In this document: positions 1 to 9,199 of the stretch, piece by piece | Layout of the letters: each line of letters opens with the position of its first letter | Numbering within the stretch: the first letter of the stretch is position 1 | Origin: Paenibacillaceae bacterium UBA6304 | Lineage (GTDB): Bacteria > Bacillota > Bacilli > Paenibacillales > Paenibacillaceae | Direction of reading: 5' to 3' | DNA: 25,244 nt | Assembly (NCBI GenBank): GCA_002439285.1 | Contig: DJTQ01000388.1 | Coordinates: 1-25,244 of the forward strand | The notes under the pieces: generated by a model | Database searches by the model: none | The model's input: the letters and a program-made list of their open reading frames with translations, nothing else | Told to the model about the DNA's origin: nothing | Translations under genes and position numbers: made by a program

Positions 1-1405
1 TTTCGTAGCGCTGCTTGCCGGGATTGAAATAGGCATAGGAGTAGAAGAATTTAGCGCATTCCCATACCGTTTCCGCCCCGCCGTTCAACAGCAGGCTACC
101 GTCTCCGGTGAAGCTGTAATACTTCCAGATCCCGTAAGCCACGTCCGCGCTGATATGCACCTGCTTATCGCGGAAATAAGTACGCATCGGCCGGCCGGTA
201 AACACGTCGTTGACGTTGAACAACGTACAGGCGTCATCGCCGCTCTCTTGGCTTTCCCACGCGTAAAACGCGCCCTCATAGCCGTATTCCGCCGCTTTTC
301 TGCGCGCTCCATCCAGCGTATGCACCCGGTACATCATCAGATTGCGGGCCGTTTCCGGCTGAGTGTACAGGAAGAACGGAAGCATGAACATTTCCGTATC
401 CCAGAACACGGCACCTTTATACACCTGCCCCGATAGTCCGCGTGCCGGAATCGAGAGTTTCTCCGAATGCTCCGGCGCGATAATCAGCAGTTGATACAGG
501 CTGTAGCGCAGCGCCAGTTGAGCCTCTTCGTCGCCATCAATCACCACATCGGCGCGGCTCCACTTCTCTTCCCATTTCGCCGCGTGCTCCCGCAACAAAA
601 CTTCATATCCGAGGGCGGCTGCCTCCCGGCTGAGTCGCAGCGCCGCTTCTCCGGGATCGCCTGCACCGTCGAGACCGGTAAACACCGCTGCGTATTTATA
701 GATCGTATACGTCTCGCCCGCGCGGCACGGGATCCGGATTTCCCGAATCAGCGAACCGGTGGACGTCGTCACTGCCTGCTCATCGACCTCATAGCTTGCC
801 GCTTCCGCGACGGCCACAGGTACTTTCAGTTCCTGCGTCATTCCGGCTAGCAGCAGGCTGCCTTCTACTTCGCGTCCGGCTAGCCCTTCAAGATGCGGGC
901 CGTTGATGTCCCACACCTCGCCGTCAATGCCGGTCCGGATCACCAGTTCTCCGTCGGCACTGGATTGCACCGTCAATCTGGCGGCGAGCAGGTTCAGCCG
1001 CTCCGCGCTCACGAACCGCTCCACCGTCAGCGTGACCCGGCATTCCTCCGCCCCGCCGGGAACGCGAAACACCGTCCGGCGGCGGTGCACCGCCTGCCGG
1101 ATATCGAGCTGCTGCTCGTGCTCGAGCAGCTCCACCCCGGCCCCGGCTCCGCCGGTCAGGACGCTAAGAGGCGTCCCTTCCCATTCCAGCCGGGTAAAGA
1201 GCCCGTTCGGCGCGTTCACCGGCTCGCGCCATTTCCCTTCCACCCGGTCATACAGCCCGGCCAGCGTCGTGGCCGCCAGCTCCTCCCGGGTGAATTCCTC
1301 CATCGTGCCCCGGTATCCCATATACCCGTTGCCAATCATAAACTTGTTGCCGTTCGCAGCAACCCGTTCCTTGTCAAAACCCTGTTCGCGTATAATCCAA
1401 TCCAT
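1..1405 (-). CDS. GH65 family glycoside phosphorylase, second copy (3' end outside window)
   Basis: This reading frame starts at an ATG and remains open to the left edge, so about 468 residues are visible. They hold the GH65 N-terminal beta-sandwich and the first part of the (alpha/alpha)6 barrel. The start region reads NGYMGYRG, and the substrate-site signature FWDTEMFMLPF lies at about residues 334-344 (W335). The visible part ends just before the place where GH65 enzymes carry the catalytic Glu (GPDE motif), so that residue cannot be checked. No signal peptide is seen, so the enzyme is probably cytosolic. GH65 members phosphorolyse alpha-glucobioses (maltose, kojibiose, nigerose, trehalose) to beta-glucose-1-phosphate; a few are hydrolases. 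It begins 8 bases after the stop of the upstream GH65 gene, with its ribosome site inside that gene's end, implying coupled translation. The GH87 glucanase nearby suggests nigerose or longer alpha-1,3-oligoglucans as substrate, which is inference. Confidence 0.85.
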   Translation of the reverse strand, partial: MDWIIREQGFDKERVAANGNKFMIGNGYMGYRGTMEEFTREELAATTLAGLYDRVEGKWREPVNAPNGLFTRLEWEGTPLSVLTGGAGAGVELLEHEQQLDIRQAVHRRRTVFRVPGGAEECRVTLTVERFVSAERLNLLAARLTVQSSADGELVIRTGIDGEVWDINGPHLEGLAGREVEGSLLLAGMTQELKVPVAVAEAASYEVDEQAVTTSTGSLIREIRIPCRAGETYTIYKYAAVFTGLDGAGDPGEAALRLSREAAALGYEVLLREHAAKWEEKWSRADVVIDGDEEAQLALRYSLYQLLIIAPEHSEKLSIPARGLSGQVYKGAVFWDTEMFMLPFFLYTQPETARNLMMYRVHTLDGARRKAAEYGYEGAFYAWESQESGDDACTLFNVNDVFTGRPMRTYFRDKQVHISADVAYGIWKYYSFTGDGSLLLNGGAETVWECAKFFYSYAYFNPGKQRYE

Positions 1406-1413
1406 GGCTCTGG

Positions 1414-3717
1414 TCACCCTACCTTTACTTGTTCCATAGCAACCTTGATGCCATCAGCCCCGACCCGATAACTTTGACCGTACAGCGAAATTTCCACGGG
1501 TTCGCCCGACTCGGCACGGAAATACGCATACTCCTTGTTCACTTCCACGGCCAGCTTCGTTCCCCGGAAGGTGATCGGAAAGCTGTATTGACCCCACCGC
1601 TGCGGGATGGTCGGGTTAAATACCAGCTTCTCCCCGTCGGAGCGCATGCCACCGAAGCCGTATACGATATTCATCCAGGCGGCGGCGATCGATGTGGTAT
1701 GCAAGCCTTCGCGGGTATTGCGGTTATAGTTGTCCAAATCGAGGCGCGTCGCAAATTCAAAGAACTTGTATGCTTCCTCCGGCCGGCCGATCTCGGCGGC
1801 GATGATGGAGTGGATCGACGGCGACAACGAGGATTCATGAATGCATCTCGATTCATAGTAATCGTAGTTGGCGCGCTTCTCCTCCAGCGGGAATTGCCCG
1901 CTGTACAGGAACATGAACATCAGCACATCCGGCTGCTTGATCATGTCGTAACGGTACAGGCGGTCGTAAGACCAATGCGAATAGAGCGGGAACTCGGTTA
2001 CCGGGATCGCGTGAATATCGAGATGCGGCATATCGAAGAAGCCGTCATGTTCCTCGTAAATCCCGCTTTCTTGGTCCTGCGGAATCTTCATGCGTTCCGC
2101 CTTGTTAGCCCAATCGGCCTGCTCCTCCTCCGTTAATCCTAATCGCTCAGCAAGTTCATCAAAAGCAGCTGCGTTCACACCACGCATTTCGCTGATCGAC
2201 TCCAGGGTGTATTCAAACATTTTTTTGGCCATCAGGTTAATGTAGCAGTTGTTGTTGACCATCAGTTGGAATTCATCGGGACCCATGACGCCAAAATAAC
2301 CATACTCGCCGGTCTTTTGCCCGAATTGCCCCCGCGTGGCGTAGAAACGGCTGATTTGAATCAGCATTTCCAAGCCCTTTTCATGCAAGAAGTCGGTATC
2401 GCCCGTAATATTAACGTAGTGGCGAATGCCGTAAGCGACCGCAGTGCCTACATGCAATTGCAGGTTGGAATGCTGCCACAAGTCGCAGCTCTCCGTACCG
2501 TCGATCGTGGCGATCGGATAGAACGCACCCTCGCAATCCAGCTCCTTCGCCCGCTGCAGTGCATAAGGAAGCGATTTGTAGCGGAATTCCAGGAGGCTCT
2601 TGGCCGCCTTCGGATTGTTGAATATATAGAACGGCAGGCAGTACGATTCCGTGTCCCAGAACGCCAGACCGCGATAAGCCTCGCCCGTCAGACCCTTTGC
2701 TCCAATATTGAAGCCCGGGTTGTCGCCGTGATAAGTCTGATACATTTGGAAAATACAGAAGCGGATCCCCTGCTGGTTTTCCGGGTCCCCTTCAATGACA
2801 ATATCGGAAGCGTTCCAGACCCTGGTCCAATACTCCCGCTGCTGCAAGGCCGCCTGATCATAACTCAGGTCCGCGAATCGTCCGCCAAGCTCCATGCCTT
2901 TTTGCCATACGCTCTCATGATCGAGGCCGAGGTCTTTTTCCGCATAATTCACGGTCAGTTTGTCCAATACAGTACGTTTCCCCTGTTCCAGCTTGAGCAA
3001 GATGTCGCGTCCGATGAAACGGTCGCTCTCCACTAGCTTATTGTCGAGCTGACCCGGTGCCTCGACCCGGAAGGCGGAGAACAACCGGTTCTTGGTATTT
3101 ACCGTCTGACCGAGAATGCCGGCCATCCCGCCCGCTTCCTGCTGATTCAGCGTACTCCAGTAACTGCGCCCCTGATCTTCGTGCAGCACGGAGAAATCAA
3201 GACCGGTCTTGACCTGAATATTGCCGGAGAAATTAAGCGGCTCGAACAGTATCCGCTGACAGCCCAGATTGGAGATGGTCATGCTGACAAACCGTTCGAA
3301 CACGATCTTCATACTCTTTCCGTTCGCCAAATGCCAGACCAGTTCGCGCGAATAAACGCCGCTCTTGAAATCCAGTTCCCTGCGGAAGTCGGAAAACCGG
3401 CTCGTGGCCAGATCCAAGGTTTCGCCATCCATCGTAATCCGGGTATGCAGCCAATCCACCGCGTTTACCATAAAACGCAGCGATTTAATGATGCCTTTAT
3501 AGTGGGCTTCGACCTTGCTCTCTTCAAACAGGCCGTTAAAATAACTCCCGAGCAGCGTATCCCCGCCATATCCTTCTTCCGGGTACCCTCTAACGCCCAT
3601 ATATTCATTCCCCAATGAAAATATCGATTCGGAAACCCGGTTGCGCGCCGGATCGAATCCTTCCTCCACCACTTTCCAGGGATCAACCACCAAGTATTTA
3701 TCCGCGATTTTCGGCAT
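1414..3717 (-). CDS. GH65 family glycoside phosphorylase (candidate alpha-1,3-glucoside phosphorylase)
   Basis: This is a 767-residue protein of normal GH65 length with no signal peptide, so it is likely cytosolic. The N-terminal beta-sandwich carries GNEYMGVRGY near residue 40. The barrel carries FWDTESYCLPFY (W354), and the acid-catalyst motif GVMGPDEF places the catalytic Glu at residue 482. The stretch ESSLSPSIHS fits the phosphate-binding region of phosphorylases, which argues for phosphorolysis rather than hydrolysis. Family chemistry is inverting cleavage of an alpha-glucosidic bond with phosphate to beta-glucose-1-phosphate. It is the first gene of a two-gene GH65 operon that diverges from a secreted GH87 alpha-1,3-glucanase, which makes nigerose or alpha-1,3-oligoglucan the favoured substrate (inference). 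Maltose or kojibiose phosphorylase remain alternatives because linkage specificity cannot be read from these motifs. An AAAGGAGA ribosome site lies upstream of the ATG. Confidence 0.88.
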   Translation of the reverse strand: MPKIADKYLVVDPWKVVEEGFDPARNRVSESIFSLGNEYMGVRGYPEEGYGGDTLLGSYFNGLFEESKVEAHYKGIIKSLRFMVNAVDWLHTRITMDGETLDLATSRFSDFRRELDFKSGVYSRELVWHLANGKSMKIVFERFVSMTISNLGCQRILFEPLNFSGNIQVKTGLDFSVLHEDQGRSYWSTLNQQEAGGMAGILGQTVNTKNRLFSAFRVEAPGQLDNKLVESDRFIGRDILLKLEQGKRTVLDKLTVNYAEKDLGLDHESVWQKGMELGGRFADLSYDQAALQQREYWTRVWNASDIVIEGDPENQQGIRFCIFQMYQTYHGDNPGFNIGAKGLTGEAYRGLAFWDTESYCLPFYIFNNPKAAKSLLEFRYKSLPYALQRAKELDCEGAFYPIATIDGTESCDLWQHSNLQLHVGTAVAYGIRHYVNITGDTDFLHEKGLEMLIQISRFYATRGQFGQKTGEYGYFGVMGPDEFQLMVNNNCYINLMAKKMFEYTLESISEMRGVNAAAFDELAERLGLTEEEQADWANKAERMKIPQDQESGIYEEHDGFFDMPHLDIHAIPVTEFPLYSHWSYDRLYRYDMIKQPDVLMFMFLYSGQFPLEEKRANYDYYESRCIHESSLSPSIHSIIAAEIGRPEEAYKFFEFATRLDLDNYNRNTREGLHTTSIAAAWMNIVYGFGGMRSDGEKLVFNPTIPQRWGQYSFPITFRGTKLAVEVNKEYAYFRAESGEPVEISLYGQSYRVGADGIKVAMEQVKVG

Positions 3718-3866
3718 GCTCCATTCCCTCTCCTTTACGCTTTTGCTCTATACTTGCACTTCTCCAGATTAGCCAAAAGCGAAAGGTTACCAAATGTCCA
3801 ACTCTCATGAGCTTATGTGTGATCTTACGGAGTTTCCATTCGGGGGAGGATTGCCGCGCATATGAA

Positions 3867-3878
3867 TTAAGATCTTAA
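3867..3878. promoter_or_regulatory. 12-bp perfect palindrome TTAAGATCTTAA, possible operator
   Basis: TTAAGATCTTAA is a perfect dyad in the divergent region, about 150 bases upstream of the GH65 start. Its position suits an operator for a regulator of the glucan genes, but no regulator gene is present in the window and the assignment is inference. Confidence 0.35.
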
Positions 3879-4000
3879 ATCTTAGACCTGCACATAAAAC
3901 CGATAGAAACAAACCTATATTTGTAAATTAATCCTGTTTTATGATAGTTGTGTAATCTCTTTATTTGATTTGGCGAAGAAGGGAGGTATTCGTTTTTATT

Positions 4001-4014
4001 TGATACCGCTTACA
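4001..4014. promoter_or_regulatory. cre-like catabolite repression site (CcpA)
   Basis: TGATACCGCTTACA matches 13 of 14 positions of the Firmicute cre consensus TGWAANCGNTNWCA (mismatch at position 4). It lies 66 bases upstream of the chosen GH87 start, where CcpA binding would block initiation or elongation. A polysaccharide-utilisation locus is a typical target of carbon catabolite repression. Confidence 0.6.
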
Positions 4015-4079
4015 TTATTTTTGTGCGTAAGATGCATTTTTTTCGAACGGACTTTAATTCTGAAGGGAGAGTTGAATTC

Positions 4080-7000
4080 GTGAATAGCCCGAACCGATTT
4101 ATCGCTTGGATGTGCATGTTTACCTTAATCGCCGGAACGTTTCTTGCATCTTTGGGCCAGCCTGCCCCTGCTCATGCAGCAGGAGGGCCAAATCTAGCGA
4201 TAGGGAAATCCGTATCCGCATCCGGATATGCCGACGTTTATATCGAGTCCAATGTCACGGACGGGAATTCCGGTACGTATTGGGAGAGTGTCAACCAGGC
4301 CTTCCCGCAATGGGTACAAGTTGATCTCGGCAGCAGCGCAGTCTCTGTCGATCAAGTTGTATTGAAGCTGCCTGCCGGATGGGAGAGCCGTACACAAACC
4401 CTCTCTGTACAAGGAAGCGCAGACGGAAACAACTTCTCGAATCTTAAAGCTTCGGAAGGATATACTTTTGATCCGAACACCGGAAATACGGTAACGCTCG
4501 ACTTTCCTGCAACCCCTGTTCGTTATGTAAGAATCCATGTAACAGCGAATACCGCCTGGCCGGCGGCGCAATTGTCCGAACTGGAAGTCTATGGTTCAGC
4601 TTCGCAAACCGATCCCCATCTCATCCCCGGAAAGATTGAGGCCGAAAGCTATAGTACAATGAGCGGGATCCAGACCGAAGCAACGACGGATACCGGCGGC
4701 GGTCTTAACGTAGGATGGATCGATGCCGGCGACTGGCTAGACTATAGTGTAAATATACAGAGTGCCGGTACTTATACGGTAGAATACCGTGTGGCTGGAA
4801 ATACCACCACAGGCCGAATAGAGCTTCAATCCGGCGGAACGACGCTCGCCACGACTGAGGTGCCGGACACCGGCGGATGGCAAAATTGGCAGACGGTCTC
4901 GGCCACAGTTCAGCTTGAAGCAGGGCAGCAAACGCTTCGTGTCTTCGCCAGTGGGGCAGGCTTCAATCTGAACTGGCTCCAATTCACACCGGGCTCTACT
5001 TCGGATAACCAAGCTCCTACGGCACCCGCCGGCTTAACTTTTACACAACCAGACTCAGGTAAGATCCTCCTCACCTGGAACCCCTCGACGGACAATGTGG
5101 GGGTTAGCGGATATGACATTTACGCCAACAACCAGCTTCGAGGCAGTGTCAGCGGATCAACCCTCACGTATACGGACACACAGCCCGTGAGCTTAACGGT
5201 CACCTATTACGTGGTCGCCAAGGACTCTGCGGGGAATGTTTCTGAACCAAGCAATACCGTGACGCGGAACGGCACAAGCACAAATGAGTCAAACCTCGCG
5301 ATCGGCAAGCAAATCTCAGCCTCATCTTCTACGTTTACTTATGTAGCCGCCAATGCCAACGATAACGATGTTAAAACCTATTGGGAAGGAAGCGGACATC
5401 CAAGCACGCTTACCATAGATCTTGGGGCCAATACCAACGTCACCTCGGTCGTGCTCAAGCTAAATCCTGACAGCCAATGGACAACACGCACACAGACCAT
5501 CCAGGTACTAGGACACCCGCAGACTTCCACGACCTTCACGAACTTGGTTGCAGCTACCTCATATACTTTTAATCCGGCTTTGCAAAATACCGTAACCATT
5601 CCTGTCAACGCAACAATGAGCAAACTGCAGCTTCAAATTACGGCGAACTCCGGAGCACCGGGGGGACAAATCGCTGAATTCCAAATTCTCGGTTCACCGG
5701 CACCTAACCCGGATTTGACGGTCACGGACATCACATGGTTGCCCGTTTCCCCGGATGAGAGCCAATCCGTCATGCTCAACGCAACCGTTCAAAATATCGG
5801 TGACGTAGCCTCACCCGCTACAAATGTAAACTTCTATCTTGGTACTGTGCTGGCTGGATCAGCAAATGTAGGCGCGCTTCAGCCGGGTGCTTCGGCAAAT
5901 GTCTCCGCGGACATCGGTGCCAAGGAAGCCGGCTCTTATACTGTCACCGCTAAGGTGGACGAGAACGATACAGTCATTGAAGCAAATAATGCGAACAACA
6001 GTCGCACTTCTACTTCCAATTTGGTCATAGGACAGGTGCAAAGTTCTGATCTCATCGGTACCCTATCCTGGACACCCGGCAACCCAAGCGCCGGCGACAC
6101 AGTCACCTTTACCGTCAATCTCAAAAATCAGGGAACGGTCGCTTCCAACAGCGGATCTCATGGCATCAAGGTGGAGTTAAAAAACCCTTCAGGCGTTACT
6201 GTCAAGACCCTTGCCGGTTCCTACAACGGCTCCCTGGCCGCTGGCGAATCGACCAACGTAACCGTTGGGACATGGACGGCCGTCAACGGTAGCTATACCT
6301 TATCGACCACAGTAGAAGCTGATGCCAATGAAGCACCCGTCAAGCACGCTAACAACGTCAGCGTGTCCAGCCTGTATTCCGGCCGTGGTGCCAACATGCC
6401 TTTTACAATATTAGAAGCCGAATCCTCGGCAAACAGCACCAATGGCACAAAGCTCGCTCCGAACTTTACGCCGGGCGACTTTGCCGGCGAAGCCTCTAAC
6501 CGTTCGGCGATCTACCTGGATGCGACGGGCGAATATGTTGAATTTACGCTGACCTCGCCGGCGAACGCCTTCGTTCTGCGCAATGCCGTAGCCGAGAATA
6601 CCACGGGAACAGTTAGTATTTATGCGGACGGCGTTGACAAAGGCAACTTTACCGTGACCTCCAAGTTCTCTTATGTATATGCAACTCCTTCAACGCTTGG
6701 ACGGCTCGGATACGATAACACGGGATCTAAAGCTTACTGGCTCTATGAAGATGCTCAGCTCATGCTGGACAAGGTTTATCCGGCAGGGACCAAAATCAAG
6801 ATTCAGAAAGACGCCGGAGATGTACCTTGGATCTACGTGGACATGATCGAGACGGAGAACGTCGCTCCGCCCGCCTCTAATCCGGATCCGAGCAAATATG
6901 TTCAGGTGTCCGCCACGAAGTCTATCGAGCAAGCCTTGAACGAGTTCCGGCAGGATTCGTCCAAGAAAGGGATCTTCATTCCGGCCGGGGAGTGGACCAT

Positions 7001-8060
7001 TTCATCCAAGATTTACTTGTATGGCCGGGCAACCGAGATCATCGGCGCGGGTCCTTGGCATACCAAGCTGGTAGCTCCGCAAGATCAGACGAATACCGAT
7101 GTCGGATTCAACATCAGCTCGGCCGCAAACGGTTCTACCATCAAGAATTTGTCCGCCTGGGGCAACTATATCTACCGCCAGGACGGTCCGGGCAAATTCA
7201 TTGACGGCAACGGGATGCAGAACGTCACCATTGAGAATATTTGGGCAGAGCACTTCATCTGTCTGTATTGGGGCGTAAATTCCTCACACAATACATTCAA
7301 GAACAATCGGATCAAGAACGTTTTTGCCGACGGCATCAATATGACCAACGGTTCATCCTACAACATTATCGATAATAACTATGCCCGTGGTACCGGCGAC
7401 GATTCATTCGCCCTGTTCAGCGCGATTGATGCGGGCGGCTCCTACAATGTAGGTAACAAATACACCAACCTCACCGCCACCAATGTCAGACGCGCGGCCG
7501 CTTTTGCTATCTATGGAGGAGAAAATAATCTGTTCCAGAACCTGTACGGTGCGGATACGCTGACTTATCCGGGCTTAACCATCAGCAGCTTAAGCTTTGG
7601 CTATAACACATTAGGCTTCGGCAACCAGGATACGGTCATCGACGGAGTAACCCTGGACCGTACGGGCGGCGACTTCTGGACCAGCGTGGGAGCGGACGAT
7701 AAGATCAACGATTATCAGAACTTTGGAGCCGTCTGGTTCCACGGCGGAGACCGTGATTTTAAGAATATCCTTGTCAAGAACGTCGACATCAATAACCCGG
7801 TCTACTTCGGACTGATGTTCCAATCGAAATCTCCAGAGAATCTGCCGATGCAGAACATTCGCCTGGAGAACATTACGATCAATAGCCCAACCCGCTACGG
7901 CATCAAGCTAGTAGCCAAAGCGGAGGATGGGCAAGGTCCTGTCGTCGGCGCAGCAAGCTTCACGAACGTGAAAGTGAATAATCCAGGCGTGACCGCGATC
8001 TACGGGGAAAACAAAAGCCCTGGATTCAATGTCATTCGAGTATCTGATAATAACTGGTAA
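4080..8060 (+). CDS. Secreted modular GH87 alpha-1,3-glucanase (mutanase/mycodextranase type)
   Basis: This 1326-residue exported enzyme is predicted to hydrolyse alpha-1,3-glucan in fungal walls or bacterial mutan. I chose the GTG at 4080 because GAAGGGAGAG precedes it by 8 bases and a clean signal peptide follows (cleavage near AHA-A, residue ~33); the frame stays open back to a GTG at 4023. Modules in order: F5/8-C (discoidin) ~38-172, CBM6 ~180-303, FnIII ~309-395, second F5/8-C ~404-539, two CARDB-like domains ~543-768, an uncharacterised carbohydrate-binding-like segment ~777-925 (ILEAESS), then a right-handed beta-helix GH87 domain ~935-1326. The order resembles the discoidin-CBM6-discoidin-catalytic plan of B. 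circulans and Paenibacillus GH87 enzymes. Catalytic candidates are D1084 in DGINMTNG and D1107/D1108 in GTGDDSF, whose 23-residue spacing agrees with the aspartate triad reported for a Paenibacillus GH87 enzyme as I recall it. It diverges from two GH65 genes. Confidence 0.9.
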   Translation: MNSPNRFIAWMCMFTLIAGTFLASLGQPAPAHAAGGPNLAIGKSVSASGYADVYIESNVTDGNSGTYWESVNQAFPQWVQVDLGSSAVSVDQVVLKLPAGWESRTQTLSVQGSADGNNFSNLKASEGYTFDPNTGNTVTLDFPATPVRYVRIHVTANTAWPAAQLSELEVYGSASQTDPHLIPGKIEAESYSTMSGIQTEATTDTGGGLNVGWIDAGDWLDYSVNIQSAGTYTVEYRVAGNTTTGRIELQSGGTTLATTEVPDTGGWQNWQTVSATVQLEAGQQTLRVFASGAGFNLNWLQFTPGSTSDNQAPTAPAGLTFTQPDSGKILLTWNPSTDNVGVSGYDIYANNQLRGSVSGSTLTYTDTQPVSLTVTYYVVAKDSAGNVSEPSNTVTRNGTSTNESNLAIGKQISASSSTFTYVAANANDNDVKTYWEGSGHPSTLTIDLGANTNVTSVVLKLNPDSQWTTRTQTIQVLGHPQTSTTFTNLVAATSYTFNPALQNTVTIPVNATMSKLQLQITANSGAPGGQIAEFQILGSPAPNPDLTVTDITWLPVSPDESQSVMLNATVQNIGDVASPATNVNFYLGTVLAGSANVGALQPGASANVSADIGAKEAGSYTVTAKVDENDTVIEANNANNSRTSTSNLVIGQVQSSDLIGTLSWTPGNPSAGDTVTFTVNLKNQGTVASNSGSHGIKVELKNPSGVTVKTLAGSYNGSLAAGESTNVTVGTWTAVNGSYTLSTTVEADANEAPVKHANNVSVSSLYSGRGANMPFTILEAESSANSTNGTKLAPNFTPGDFAGEASNRSAIYLDATGEYVEFTLTSPANAFVLRNAVAENTTGTVSIYADGVDKGNFTVTSKFSYVYATPSTLGRLGYDNTGSKAYWLYEDAQLMLDKVYPAGTKIKIQKDAGDVPWIYVDMIETENVAPPASNPDPSKYVQVSATKSIEQALNEFRQDSSKKGIFIPAGEWTISSKIYLYGRATEIIGAGPWHTKLVAPQDQTNTDVGFNISSAANGSTIKNLSAWGNYIYRQDGPGKFIDGNGMQNVTIENIWAEHFICLYWGVNSSHNTFKNNRIKNVFADGINMTNGSSYNIIDNNYARGTGDDSFALFSAIDAGGSYNVGNKYTNLTATNVRRAAAFAIYGGENNLFQNLYGADTLTYPGLTISSLSFGYNTLGFGNQDTVIDGVTLDRTGGDFWTSVGADDKINDYQNFGAVWFHGGDRDFKNILVKNVDINNPVYFGLMFQSKSPENLPMQNIRLENITINSPTRYGIKLVAKAEDGQGPVVGAASFTNVKVNNPGVTAIYGENKSPGFNVIRVSDNNW

Positions 8061-8071
8061 AAGTTTGCTTG

Positions 8072-8117
8072 TATCATCAATCAAGCCATTAATCGGTGGG
8101 ATGATAAGATTTTCTTA
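8072..8117 (+). terminator. Possible weak terminator after the GH87 gene
   Basis: TATCATC (8072-8078) and GATGATA (8100-8106) can pair, followed by the T-rich AGATTTTCTT. The stem is short with a long loop, so this is a weak candidate; no better terminator is visible after the glucanase. Confidence 0.3.
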
Positions 8118-8173
8118 GCAGAATATCCTGGAGGTGACCGGGACAGTCAATACCCCAAAATGCTCATCACCGC

Positions 8174-8226
8174 AAAAAACAATGGTTGTCCCTTGAGAAG
8201 TCTAATTAACTACTCTTGGGGCAACC
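8174..8226 (-). terminator. Intrinsic terminator of the dioxygenase-FGE unit
   Basis: Read on the minus strand, GGTTGCCCC pairs with GGGACAACC (one wobble), with a further near-complementary AGAGTAGT/ACTTCTC section inside, followed closely by GTTTTTTG. It lies just past the stop of the formylglycine-generating enzyme. Confidence 0.75.
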
Positions 8227-8234
8227 TCTTTGCG

Positions 8235-9176
8235 TTAATCGGCTGCACATCGGAACCCCATATGCCCCGTGGAGCTATCAGCCGAATTGAAGGTTCGTGC
8301 GGAAATCCGGTATCGGCTGCAATAAGAGCTATGGCACAGGTAGGACCCTCCCTTGATCAATTTAAGCTGCGGATCCGCAGCGAATCCATGATTTCCTTGC
8401 CTGTCGTCAAATGAGTCGGCACTCCATTCCCAGACATTTCCCGCCATGTTGTACAGGCCGAATTCATTCGGCTCGAAGCTGTCAACCGGTGCAGTTCCGA
8501 TAAAGCCATCCTCGGCGGAATTCGTCTGCGGGAACTCGCCCTGCCAAATATTGCAGCGATGCTTCCCCTCTGGCTGCAATTCATTTCCCCACGGATACCT
8601 CTGCTCAGAAACACCGCTAGAAGCGGCATATTCCCACTCCGCTTCCGTGGGCAGGCGCTTACCTGCCCAGCGGGCATAAGCGTTCGCATCATTCCATGAG
8701 GCATGTACAACTGGATGATTAAGCCGGTCTATAATCGTGGAATTCCTTCCTTCGGGTTGTTTCCAATTGGCTCCCCGAACCCCCAGCCACCACGGTGTAC
8801 TCTCCGGTACGCCGACGATATCTTCCCTGGCAACGTCCACAGCCAATAGATGAAAAACAAACGACCATCCGTATTGCTCGGCATCGGTCTTATATCCCGT
8901 TTCCGCAACGAAAGCGGCAAACTGTCCATTGGTGACCGCGAATCGGTCTATGTAAAAAGATTCAATTCGCACCAGTTGCCGTACCGTCTCCCCATCCTCA
9001 TCCGAGCTCTCTTCAAACGAGGATCCGAGCAAATATTCGCCCGCTGGAATCTTGGTCATAAGGGTGGAATCAAAGAGCCTATTTTGTTCTGTAGCGACAT
9101 CCGTTCTTGGAACAACTAGATTTCTCGATACCGCACAGCATGATTTACTATGTGAAGACGAATTAGACATGATCAT
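8235..9176 (-). CDS. Formylglycine-generating enzyme (sulfatase-activating, SUMF1/FGE family)
   Basis: The product (313 residues from the ATG at 9176) converts the active-site Cys of sulfatases to C-alpha-formylglycine using O2 and copper. It shows the family fold markers IPAGEYLLGSS near the N-terminus, PVVHASWNDANAYARWAGKR, LPTEAEWEYAA and NMAGNVWEW. The catalytic, copper-binding cysteine pair sits in GGSYLCHSSYCSRYR (C281 and C286), and the C-terminus ends MGFRCAAD. This pair separates true FGE from relatives such as EgtB or PvdO. The frame is open back to 9290, but that extension runs through a strong hairpin; AGGAG precedes the ATG-ATC-ATG at 9176/9170, so either ATG may be used. It follows the dioxygenase gene on the same strand, and its obvious client is the C-S-P-T-R sulfatase encoded at 14399-16630. 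Confidence 0.93.
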   Translation of the reverse strand: MIMSNSSSHSKSCCAVSRNLVVPRTDVATEQNRLFDSTLMTKIPAGEYLLGSSFEESSDEDGETVRQLVRIESFYIDRFAVTNGQFAAFVAETGYKTDAEQYGWSFVFHLLAVDVAREDIVGVPESTPWWLGVRGANWKQPEGRNSTIIDRLNHPVVHASWNDANAYARWAGKRLPTEAEWEYAASSGVSEQRYPWGNELQPEGKHRCNIWQGEFPQTNSAEDGFIGTAPVDSFEPNEFGLYNMAGNVWEWSADSFDDRQGNHGFAADPQLKLIKGGSYLCHSSYCSRYRISARTFNSADSSTGHMGFRCAAD

Positions 9177-9199
9177 CGCACTCCTGACTCCATGGATTT

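Larger units (their letters stand above)
3718..4079. promoter_or_regulatory. Divergent intergenic region between GH65 operon and GH87 gene
   Basis: These 362 bases must hold the promoters of both the minus-strand GH65 operon and the plus-strand glucanase. I see a cre-like box and a 12-bp palindrome (listed separately) but no -35/-10 pair convincing enough to call for either direction; TATGAT at 3940-3945 is a possible -10 without a good -35. No additional gene is supported here: the open frame that reaches back to 4023 lacks a ribosome site. Confidence 0.6.

Noticed and set aside
1429..3036. Long plus-strand open frames opposite the GH65 gene (1429-2136, 2266-3036) and similar ones at 155-1471
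   Set aside because: They are antisense shadows of high-GC coding sequence, with no ribosome sites and low-complexity Arg/Pro-rich translations; GH65 motifs lie on the minus strand.
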